Source of the DNA: Forficula auricularia
Taxonomy: Eukaryota > Arthropoda > Insecta > Dermaptera > Forficulidae
Direction of reading: 5' to 3'
Length of the DNA stretch: 64,000 nt
Assembly (NCBI GenBank): GCA_024734495.1
Contig: JALMQS010000137.1
Location: 682,001 to 746,000, forward strand
The notes below the pieces were generated by a model. It ran no database searches. It saw only the letters and a program-made list of their open reading frames with translations, and was not told the origin of the DNA. The number at the start of each line of letters is the position of its first letter. Within the stretch, counting starts at the first letter, position 1. Made by a program: the position numbers and the translations under genes. This document shows, in pieces, positions 45,952 to 54,964 of this stretch.

Positions 45952-45969
45952 GGTTGGACGGACACCCCT
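45952..45969. mobile_element. solo hAT right end
   Basis: GGTTGGACGGACACCCCTG ends like an inverted CAGGGGTGTCC hAT terminus. No left end was located. Confidence 0.4.
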
Positions 45970-45977
45970 GATTTTTT

Positions 45978-46721
45978 TTTATTTGCTTCCTATTTTCAAA
46001 ATATCTCACAAACGGATAAAACTATTTTGATAAAAAAAAAACGAATTTACAGCGTTTCGGTCTACAATAAAACCTCGTATAGTGAATATTTATATTTTTA
46101 AAGATATTAATAATTTTGTTAAAATGTCTATTAGTGATTGTGTGGTTGGAAGTGTAGATTTTAACCATTAATAGGTTCTCATAGCACCTGTAGAACTGTA
46201 TTCGATTTTGTAAATTTGGGTTGGAATTTATTACAATTAGATGATTAATTTTTTATTTATTAAATATTTATTTATAAGTTTTCTTTCTAAAATTTTGATT
46301 TTTAATTAATGAGGAAAAGTTAAGTGTAAATCATTTGTCGCACACGCTAGTTTCTTAAAAACAATTTCAAATCAATTCGGCATTTGAATACGTTTTTATT
46401 TTATCTGCAATTATTTTCCTTCTTGATATCTAATCAAGTAACGGGGTTCTTTTCCCTTTACTCGGTTTTTCGTATTGAAATGCATTTATTTCATTTCGAG
46501 TCGAACAGCCAGCGGGGCAAGTGCGTAATAATTGTCTTTTCCCTGTGTCACGTTTTGTGCATTTTGGTTGACTACTGCATTGGGGAGAATTGTTCAAACC
46601 TTCATGTACATGTACCGAGAGACAAGATGTAAACATTTAAATATTTTCTTTTTTTTAATTTTTAGGATTGTTTAGTGATTTCCAAAAACAATAGCAAAAA
46701 AGAAAACACTCATACTGCATA
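45978..46721. other. no recognisable gene; possible pogo left end
   Basis: TACAATAAAACCTCGTATAG at about 46062 resembles a pogo/Tigger left end, without a partner. Overlapping frames at 46384-46636 match nothing. GGTTGACTACTGCAT at 46566 recurs inside the repeat at 46822. Confidence 0.3.
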
Positions 46722-47023
46722 TTGAAGGAGACAATAAAAGGTGTGTCTTCTGCTGGAATTATAAATTTTATTTATTTATAACGAGACTATAGTTTCGAGG
46801 GCTTTATCCTCTTCATCAGTTGGTTGACTACTGCATCACATTGATTCACAGGAATTAATTTATGAATTAATTCCTGTGATCAAATTATGAATTAATTCCT
46901 GTGAATCAATTGTAATAGACTGATGAAGAGGGCAAAGCCCTCGGAAACTATAGTCTCGTTATAAATAAATAAAATTTATAATTCCAGCGGAAGGACACAC
47001 TCTTTATTGTCTCCTTCAAAATT
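46722..47023. repeat. Penelope-like fold-back, family A, copy 3
   Basis: Two inverted arms (ATTGAAGGAGACAATAAAAG to its inverse) carry facing cores. The minus core (46819-46813) has stem II GAGG/CCTC, but its stem I flank has been replaced by TTGGTTGACTACTGCAT, a sequence also found at 46564 outside the repeat. The plus core is the next feature. The AATTAATTCCTGTGAT spacer is present twice. Confidence 0.75.
46910..46964 (+). ncRNA. hammerhead-like motif A3b
   Basis: CTGATGA (46920-46926), one A, stem II GAGGGC/GCCCTC (six perfect pairs, AAA loop), then GGAAAC with one extra G compared with other copies, ACTATAGT as minimal stem III, and GTC ending 46955. Stem I pairs TTGTAAT(A)GA (46910-46919) with TCGTTATAA (46956-46964), about nine pairs with one bulge. 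The extra G in the core may reduce activity. Confidence 0.6.
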
Positions 47024-47737
47024 ATAAGCTCAATCATCAGGAAAAAAGGGACTAGGGGTTCAAAGCCAGGCTTAGCAGCTTAGGCATATATAAATGAACG
47101 AAAGTCAATTACAATTATTATCGAATTTTATAAGATTAATTAAAATCAAGTCTTTCAGTAAAACAATAAAATTATCAACTAAATCAATTAATACTCTTTT
47201 TATTTAACAAGGATATTTAATTGTTTTTTCCGAGAAGTTAATCCTCAAACAAAGTTCATTTATTTTGCATTTTAAATTATCCATCCACCTCTTTCCTTTC
47301 AGCCCGCACTTACCCCCTTATCCAATCCCTCTCTTTTATAGCCCCAAACTCCCAGGAGTTTGTTCAATTAAACTGTAATCAAATTAAATCACGTTTTTTT
47401 CTTTGAACTTTCGGAAACCTTCAACTAGAACTACTCGCCTCTAGTCTTCTTGTCTAGACTAGCTCGCAATTAACGTTTATCAAACAACCACCTTCGAGTC
47501 CACTCCCTTTATCTTCACAAATGACCTGGAATTGCAAAACGAAATTAGACTATGGTACAAACCTTATTCTATTCCAGCGCTTCTTAAAATTTTTTCATTC
47601 GAGACCCCATTTTGACCGAACATTTTTTGCGATCCCATATTTTATATGTTATATAGTTATATACCATCATTTTTACTATCAAATCAAAAATAATTTTATA
47701 ATTAATCAAATCTTTATAAACATAACAATTTCAAATT
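47024..47737. other. no recognisable gene
   Basis: Mostly AT-rich with a C-rich stretch at 47270-47350. CCAGCGCTTCTTAAAATTTT at 47574 followed by CGAGACCCC resembles a hAT left end, without a located right end. Confidence 0.35.
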
Positions 47738-48015
47738 GAAGGAGGCAATATAAGAGTGTGTCTTCTGCTGGAATTATAAATTTTTAATTTATTTATAACA
47801 AGATTTATAGTTTCGAGAGCTTAGCCATCTTCATCAGTCTATTACAATTGATTCACTGGAATTAATCAATTGTAACAGATCGATGAAGAGGGCAAAGCTC
47901 CCGAAACTAAAGTCTCGTTATAAATAAATTAAAAATTTATAATTCCAGCAGAAAGATTCACTCTTTTATTGCCCTTCAATTTATAAAAATTCTGCTACTC
48001 TCGGCAAAAAGAAAC
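47738..48015. repeat. Penelope-like fold-back, family A, copy 4
   Basis: Two arms with the GGAATTATAAATTT block and the GCAGAATTTTTATAAATTG / CTACTCTCGGC tail. Both cores are decayed: the minus one has AATC in place of GTC, the plus one has TCGATGA for CTGATGA. Confidence 0.7.
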
Positions 48016-48208
48016 TTTCAATACTTAATATATATTAATAATTTTACTATTTTTTAAAGCTAGATAATTACAATTATTAAATCTAAATAATAATATATTT
48101 TTTATTTTAGATAGTTTGAGGATACAATTCTCTTGAAATGGAGTGTTGTTTTTTTCTTTGTACACAATAAGTTATACTTTTTTCATTTATTGTTTATAAA
48201 TGTCAACA

Positions 48209-48244
48209 GGGACGTTTCGGCCCCTTAAATTGTGTCATCATCAG
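48209..48244 (-). ncRNA. hammerhead-like motif G (stem II weak)
   Basis: On the minus strand CTGATGA (48244-48238), a 19-base segment, GAAAC, GTC. Core and cleavage triplet are intact, but I cannot form a convincing stem II (TGACACAATT/GGGGCC do not pair). It is included because the core order and strand match the other families. Confidence 0.35.
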
Positions 48245-48955
48245 CGAAATTTTTTTTTATTTTAAATAAATAGCTTCCCATACAACACAATATCACAAAT
48301 TTCTACATTTTCATTTTTATTTTTAACATTAAAAAAGCATCTTCATATTACCTTGGACAATCTTAAAATTATTTAAATCCAACTGAATTCTCATTTTATG
48401 TAACATGAATACAAAATAATAATAAAATGTATCTGCTCTTGTTTCTTATTAAATAAAGAATCAAACAGGAGTTCATTAACTTCAACATTTTTCAAATTTG
48501 ATTTGGGTTTTGATTTTATAATCGTGCTCAGAACCTTGGTTGACTTACTATATATAAAATTATTTAATACAAATTTTACAAATTATTCGAAAATAAATTA
48601 CATAAATACCTCGAATTCACTAAACTTTAATTTTTAGCCGCTGCGCATTATAATTTTTTCCTTGATCATTGTTTATTAATGAAATTGTCATTGTTGCCCG
48701 ATGTTTTGTGATCCCAAAATTCAGTTACGCAACCCAAAATTAATAAAATTTTATTTAATAAAATTACAATTAAAATTAAAATAAAATAAATTACTAGGTA
48801 GGTTTTCAAAAAATTCAAATTGCTTGTGAGCAAGACTCTCTATATAAGGTATATTTTAGGATAAAATTTAAAAAATATAAATTACTAGATAGGTTTTCAA
48901 ATAAAAGACAATTATTATAAACAAGACTCTATATATACGAGTATATTTTGGTTAA

Positions 48956-49255
48956 ATTGAAAGTTTTTGTGCCGAGAGTAGCAGAATTTTTATATGTTGA
49001 AGGAGACAATAAAAGAATGTGTCTTCTGGTGGAATTATAAATTTTATTTATTTATAACGAGACTATAGTTTCGGGAGCTTTACCTTCTTCATCAGAGTCT
49101 ATTACAATGGATTCACGGAATTCACAGGATTCATAGGAATAAATTAATTCCTGTGATCCATTGTAATAATTGAAAGAATATTCTAAGCTCTGTGTATAAA
49201 TAAATAAAATTGGTATAATTACCTCCAGAAGATTCTTTTTATTGTCTCCTTCAAA
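48956..49255. repeat. Penelope-like fold-back, family A, copy 5
   Basis: It begins TTGAAAGTTTTTGTGCCGAG and ends TTGTCTCCTTCAA. The minus core (CTGATGA at 49095-49089) has GAAAC and GTC intact, but stem II is weak and two extra bases sit before the core. The right arm is strongly decayed and lacks the core. The flanking near-duplicate of about 14 bases suggests target-primed insertion into family H. Confidence 0.7.
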
Positions 49256-49310
49256 GTATATTTTGGGTTACGAGCCCATCTTGGGACACAGTTTTCTATG
49301 CCCATCTTCA

Positions 49311-49359
49311 GGACTCCTGAAGATGGGTTCATCCCGAAATATACTCGTATATAGAGTCT
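49311..49359 (+). ncRNA. hammerhead ribozyme candidate H, three full stems
   Basis: Stem I: GACTC (49312-49316) with GAGTC (49354-49358), five pairs plus a G-T. Core CTGAAGA (49317-49323), then T, stem II GGG/CCC, GAA (49336-49338), stem III ATATA/TATAT (49339-49343 with 49348-49352), then A49353 as H17, giving the triplet AUA. Unlike the other families, stem III is long enough to fold alone. The one non-canonical feature is the extra T between the core and stem II, shared by all families here. Confidence 0.65.
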
Positions 49360-49430
49360 TGCTCATAAACAATTTGACTTTTATTTGTGAAACCTATCTA
49401 GTAATTTATATTTTTTAAATTTAAAATTTA

Positions 49431-50709
49431 ATTTTTATAGAATTTATTACCTATTTTTTGATTTCACAAAAAGGAAGAGAAGAATTTAGAAACATGTAAA
49501 TAATAATAATAAATCTTCATGTCACAGTATTTTGATAAATGAAATCTTACTAATTTATTTATGATTTTAATTCAACCAAACGGTTTTTTGTTTAGAGTTA
49601 GGAAAGCCTAACTCAGAGATCTCGAGTTCTTCCAATATACTTTGAAAATCTGTGAATAAGATTACACGTCAATGAATAGACTCTTCGTCTCACTGGGTAG
49701 AAGGCGTTCCAACTTTTCCGGTTTAACCGTTCCGATGCGCACGTCAGGCGAGGACCCTATTAGTGACATTATGAACGTCCCTGTGTCTGCGCAAATGTCA
49801 GAGGTCTAAAAAGATTCCGCTACGATTTTGTGTTTCATTGAAACTGGTTTCATATTATCTTCCTCTGTACATCGTTGAGGCAGAGTTTAATTTCACTCAA
49901 GCGTTGAGATATTTATTTTCTTTATTTGAAATATATTTTAGTACAAATATTTAAGCAAAATCTTCTTCTTGAAGATTTAGAGTTGGATTTTTCTTGCTCT
50001 TCTATTTCTTCTCTATGTTTTTTTTTCTTATTGAGTTCAACGTTGCCTTTTAAGTCTTTACACTGGATCTTAAATTTTTTATGACTTTTTCACTAATTTA
50101 CATTTTATTTAATGGTCTGCTAATCTTATTTGAATGATAAGGCATTGGATAGATTTGACCGAGTTAGTGAGAATCCTCCTCTACGATTTGAAAGCAAGAG
50201 CATTTCTTTTTCATAGTGGTTCAATATCTCTTAGGGAAGATCATCTAAAAGACAGGATACTCTAATGGGGTCCTTATAGAAGAGACACCATCGTATATAT
50301 ATAACAAGTAAAAACACCCTGGCACATCCTCTTTGTGGGTGCGCACTCCGCACTAGAGCGTTCATCAAATTCGATCGAGAGTAAAGGGGTAAATATTATT
50401 TAATCGATTGAAAAAAAACTCTTGACTCAAGTAATGAGCAGACGAGCTTGATATATGTGTCGTTCATTGTGTATTATTTTCTTGTAATAAAATTTTAAAA
50501 TAACAAGATTTATACAAATTAATGTATATAGGAAAAAAAATACAAGTATTCATTCAGTATTTTTTATTTTAGTGATTTTAGTGTAATTATTGGAGATGCT
50601 TCACTTTTATAATGCAAGATATGAGTAAATGTGATACTATTAATCAAAAAAATATATATTTTAAAAATATGGAGTTACACCACTTTTACAATGAAAGACA
50701 CATGCCGTT
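49431..50709. other. no recognisable gene
   Basis: Slightly GC-richer patches at 49690-49860 and 50290-50420 show no repeats and no long frames. They may be single-copy DNA. Confidence 0.3.
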
Positions 50710-50927
50710 GCCTTAGAGTGTAAACCTGCTAACTCACAACAAGGACAGAGAAAAAACAAATAAAATTTAATATTGTTGTTATGGAAAGAAACTATTTTTC
50801 ACATTTGTTTTCTACAACGTACACTCGTAATTTTAGATAGCAGTTTTACTTGGACGATACTGCATCTGTTTTTCTTTCGAACGGTATTATTATAAAAAAT
50901 GGATTTAGCAGGTTTACACTCTAAGGC
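50710..50927. mobile_element. MITE, GCCTTAGAGTGTAAACC family, copy A
   Basis: Perfect ends GCCTTAGAGTGTAAACCTGC and its complement at 50904-50927. The interior AAAAAACAAATAAAATTTAA and ATTGTTGTTATGG matches copy B at 54725 in inverted orientation. The target duplication is unclear. The superfamily is not assigned. Confidence 0.75.
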
Positions 50928-50959
50928 GACGATATGTAGAATAAACAAATAAATAAGGG

Positions 50960-51151
50960 AAATAACCCTTGGGGTGGTGAGTGATGATCTAAGGCGGGGG
51001 GAGATTGCTCAGGGGGTGTGGGTAGATTTGGTGGAGTGAATGTTGATCGGAGGGTCCAGGGAGGAGGGGAGAGGGTTGGTGGGATGCAGAGTGATTGAAG
51101 GGGAGCTCTTTCGTTAGTAGGAGTCCCGCCAAAGGCGGGCTTCGCACCTAG
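50960..51151 (+). mobile_element. Helitron-like 3' end preceded by G-rich sequence
   Basis: CCCGCC/GGCGGG (51125-51139, AAA loop) is followed after eight bases by CTAG (51148-51151) and T, matching the hairpin plus CTRR plus T ending of Helitrons. The 160 bases before it are strikingly G-rich on the plus strand (GGCGGGGGGAG, GGGAGGAGGGGAGAGGG). The left boundary is not defined. The minus-strand frame at 50921-51199 reflects composition only. Confidence 0.5.
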
Positions 51152-51305
51152 TATTTTTATAAAAAATGTTAGAGCTCTTTTTGAGAAACTTTGAAACAAT
51201 AAAATAATAGATTATAAATCAACTTTAAAAAATAACCATCGCCAATTTCTTACGAATTTGTTCAAATCTCTAAATTCAAAATTTCATAACTATTAGTAAT
51301 TTATA

Positions 51306-52622
51306 TGTTGCAGTAAAAACCCGTTTTTACTAAGAACGGATTCTTACTAGTTAAAACTCTTTTTACTGAATACGTTTGTGGCAACTAGACTTTACTGATG
51401 TTTCTTGAGTTTGGTCCAAAGAGCGAGTTGACACTAAATATGTATTTTTTGTAAAATATCTAAAAAAATTATAAATCATATTATCGTTTTCCAAAAGAAA
51501 AAATTACCAAGATGATGCAATTACTCAGCAAAAATTTCGAAGATAGATTTACAGATTTTCACCGGATTAAAAATGAAATACGCTTGTTTGAAAATCCTTT
51601 TTCAGTGGACGTTTCTACGGCGCCAGATGATTTACAACTAGAATTAATAGAATTACAATGCCAAACGCCATTACAAGATCTTTTTCGCGAGAAATCTTTA
51701 CCAGATTTTTATGCAGCGTTAGACTCTTATCCTAATTTGAGGAAATTTGAAATGAAAATGACGACGGCGTTTGCAAGTACATATATTTGTGAACAAACAT
51801 TTTCTACTTTAAAAAGAGCTAAACCAGCGTCTCGCGCTCGGCTTTCAGATGATCACCTTCATTCCATATTAAGGAGAAACGTTACCCAACTTGAACCAAA
51901 TATTCAAAAATTAGTTTCTGAAAAGCAACATCAGACTTCACATTAATAAATCGTGACTACAGATTTTGTCTTTTTTTAATCTTAATTCAAATTTATGATT
52001 TCATTTAATTCAGGTATCAGCAATCTTTTAAATGTATTCAAATTACAAGTTGATTAAAAAACAACTAGATATCTTAATAATATCCTAATAAAAAGGATTG
52101 TATATTTTAGCCGCACCATTAATTTAAAAACGTAATATTTTCATTAAATTTACAAATATTTTGAAGAAAAAAAATGAATCAGCACAAAAATATTCATGAA
52201 TTCATTGAAAATGTTGCGTTTTTTAATTAAAGGTGCCGCTAAGATATACAATTATAAAGAATCGGCCCGCGAGATCCTATGTCATGTTGAATCCGGCCCG
52301 CAGACAAAAAAGGGTTGGGCACCACTGGTCTAGACTCTTCATTTTTGAACTTTCGCCTCACTTTGGGTGTTTATTTTCAAAATTTTTTAAATGAAAATGT
52401 CAAAAATTAGAAGCAAATTTCTAGATTTTTTAGATTTTCGTTTTAAAAATTTTTGAAAATTAACACCTAAAATGAGGCTGAAGGTCAAAAATGAAGATTC
52501 TAGACCTTTGGACCAAATTCAACCAACATCAGTAAATTCTAGTTGCCACAAAGGTATTCTGAGAAGCTGCGTTTCAACTAGTAAGAACCCATTCTTACTA
52601 AAAACAGGTTTTTACTGCAACA
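51306..52622. mobile_element. TA-flanked TIR element with a hAT fragment inside
   Basis: Inverted ends of about 120 bases (51306-51425 and 52503-52622) start TGTTGCAGTAAAAACC and include TTACTGATGTT and TTTGGTCCAAAG. TATA flanks both sides. Between them the hAT fragment (about 51426-52327) is inserted; the remaining interior (52328-52510) is itself palindromic (GAACTTTCGCCTCAC with its inverse). The hAT insert ends at GGGTTGGGCACCACTG, 52327. Confidence 0.75.
51512..51946 (+). pseudogene. hAT transposase C-terminal fragment (dimerisation domain)
   Basis: 144 codons ending at TAA. Residues about 75-120 contain FEMKMTTAFASTYICEQTFS, TLKRAKPASRARLSDDHLHS and ILRRN, the conserved C-terminal dimerisation region of hAT transposases of the group domesticated as GTF2IRD2/ZBED-like proteins. 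The first ATG is only the first Met after a stop at about 51500; the zinc finger and catalytic core are missing. The hAT 3' end with CCGGCCCGC repeats and GGCACCACTG follows at 52327. It is a 5'-truncated, non-functional copy. Confidence 0.85.
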
Positions 52623-52639
52623 TATACACATAAATGCGC

Positions 52640-53875
52640 GCACACACAGAAACAAAAATATTTTCAGTTATCCCGTTTCTCTTTGTTTTATGTAATGAAA
52701 ATAAAAATGTTTATAAACCTCAAATCATTAAATTAAAAGTAGTTTCTGATAGTTATTTGATTATTACTTCACTAATCAAAAACATTAAAAGTCTCGATAT
52801 TCCAAAGGAGAAGATTTACTTTCGGCTGCATAAGAAATTCAAATTATAAAATGCAAATCTATCCCGGGCATTAATATTTATAGCTAATTATTCTTGCTTG
52901 GTACAGAGAGCCTCCCGGATTCTGCTCGCGCCTTAGGCATAATCACCAGCCAATTACTCGTTTAATAATAAGCCTCCAAGTAGCCCCCCATTAGGGAAAA
53001 CTTAGCCCTGACTCACTTAGCAACAAGCTGCCAACAGGCACAATTACTTACCCTAAACGCATTTAGAATTTCCTAAACTGATAAAAATTGTATTCTGCTT
53101 TACTTTAACTTATTTATTCCAAAATCTTAACACCATTTTTAATTAAGTAGATGAGAATGCATTTACTATTGAATATTTTCAACTTAAGGAAAAGATTTCT
53201 AATAAAATTACCCTTTGATGTTAAGCGAAGAATATATTGATTTGAGCGTAAAAAGTTAGAGACAATAAATCAACATTCCTTTCTTATTATCAGGCTTATC
53301 AGAAAAGTTAAGAGAAGGGTTCCCTACCCTTTGTGGAATCAATTCACCAACAACTTTCTTGTTTTTGTTTTGATTTTTAAAATATTCTCCCTCTTTATAA
53401 AAGTTAAAATAAAAGGAAAAAAGGAAAATGTAAATCTTGATAACTCTATAAGAACGAACTCTTTTCACCCTTTTAAGTGCACTGGTGTGAAATACAATAT
53501 TCAAAAACTCGTTTGTATTAATTATCTACCTTTAGTGAGATTCGATAGGTTTAATATTATATTTAAAAGAAGGATTCCTCTTCATTTTTTTTCTTTTTTA
53601 TCTTTGAAAGTTCATTTCATTTCTTCTTTTACGATTTAGGCAACTTAAAAAAAAAAGTTTTTTTCTTGTCTTATATTCCAAAATATTTTCTTGAATTCAA
53701 ATAAAATCAACTGGTTTGGCCACTACACGAATTTCTCATTAGTTTTTTCCTTATTTGAAATCATCATACCAATTTTATTCATTCAAATTACTTTAATTTG
53801 GGTTTCCTCCAAACTGTTTTGAGAAAACGAGGAAAAAAGACCAAATATCAAAATACCAAAAATCTTCAAGTAAAC
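52640..53875. other. no recognisable gene
   Basis: A GC-richer block at 52900-53050 has no recognisable similarity. Overlapping frames at 53256-53639 are chance ORFs in AT-rich DNA. Confidence 0.3.
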
Positions 53876-53879
53876 ATCA

Positions 53880-54490
53880 ACTTTCGGTTGTTAGATTTTA
53901 GCCAAAATCTGGAAGTAATTCTTCTAGCTTCTAGATAGCTTAAGTTTCAAATCCCAAAGCTTTCTGACTTACCGTAGAAGAAATATTAACACTTAAAATA
54001 TTTATTTTGCGACGCACCCTCTTCTTTATTTCAATCAGATTTAAATTTATACACGACTCATAACTTATGAGTAAGTACACCAATTAAAAAAAATATCTTT
54101 AGAAAGGTTTTTTAAAAAATCATGTAAATGTCAACTTCCGATGTTTAGATTTCAACCAAAACCTTCCTGTACTATTTCTAGCCTATATCGAGCTTAAGTT
54201 TCGAATTTCGTAGCTCTGAGACTTATGGTTGCGAAAAATAGGAAATAAGCTCATGGGGGATGGCCGTCAAATTTTAAATATGAAAAACATTCATTTAACA
54301 AAGACGCCTGTAGAGTAGGCTAGTACAACCCATAGGCGTATTTCGGTTGCATAAATATAGGCACACAGCATTCCTAGACTATTCTTTACGTAGTACCAGC
54401 CAAAGGCTTGCTATACTCCTCCTAGCCTTTATCGAGCTTACGTTTCGAATATCGTAGCTCTAAAACTCATGGTTTGATCGCAGGGGGGCT
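53880..54490 (+). repeat. three degenerate direct repeats of about 245 bp
   Basis: TTAGATTT.A.CCAAAA, a TTCTAGC block, and AGCTTAAGTTTCGAATTTCG-like sequence with TAGCTCTGA.ACT.ATGG recur with anchors at 53937, 54191 and 54435. The units are much decayed. The last runs into CATACATACGCACG, similar in kind to the CATA tract at 8140. Confidence 0.55.
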
Positions 54491-54724
54491 ACATACATAC
54501 GCACGAACCAATAGACTCTGGAGACCACAATATCTGGTTGTATGTTCTAACTCCGATCTCAAACTATTAAGGGCATCGATTCCTTCCACCTAGAAGTCAA
54601 AAAATGAAATTAACTTTTTTCATTTCTGAGATAGAAGCCCTCAAAGTGTTAGGATCCCGGCAGGCGATCGCAATAATTCACATTAAATCTATATCATTAC
54701 ACGGTAAAGAGAATATATATCGTC

Positions 54725-54960
54725 GCCTTAGAATGTAAACCTGCTAAATCCATTTTTTATCATATATGACATATTAATACAATTCGAAAAAAAAGAAATG
54801 CAGCATCTCCAAGTAAAACTGCTACTTAAAATTACGATCGTAAGTTGTAGGAAAAATGTTAAAAATAGTTTCTTTCCTTAACAACAATATTAAATTTTGT
54901 TTGTTTTTTCTCTGCCCTATAAAATTTTCTTGTTTTGAGTTAGCAGGTTTACAGTGTAAG
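54725..54960. mobile_element. MITE, GCCTTAGAGTGTAAACC family, copy B
   Basis: Ends GCCTTAGAATGTAAACCTGC and GCAGGTTTACAGTGTAAG. The interior is the inverse of copy A (50710-50927), including AGAGAAAAAACAAA-type sequence read from the right. The right end has two changes. Confidence 0.7.
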
Positions 54961-54964
54961 TAAA

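Larger units (their letters stand above)
48783..49430. repeat. Penelope-like fold-back, family H, with nested family A copy
   Basis: ATTACTAGGTAGGTTTTCAA (48793), a near-tandem repeat of it at 48882, CAAGACTCTATATA and GAGTATATTTTGG form one arm; 49311-49430 is the inverted arm ending AACCTATCTAGTAATTTAT. Family A copy 5 (48956-49255) interrupts the left arm, bounded by GTATATTTTGGTTA (48941) and GTATATTTTGGGTTA (49256). Similar tails occur at 22664 and 61225. Confidence 0.7.

Noticed and set aside
46384..46636. Overlapping ORFs on both strands
   Set aside because: No family similarity, no conserved motif; one frame is hydrophobic by base composition.
50921..51199. Proline-rich 92-codon ORF on the minus strand
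   Set aside because: It only reflects the G-rich composition of the plus strand next to a Helitron-like end; no family resemblance.
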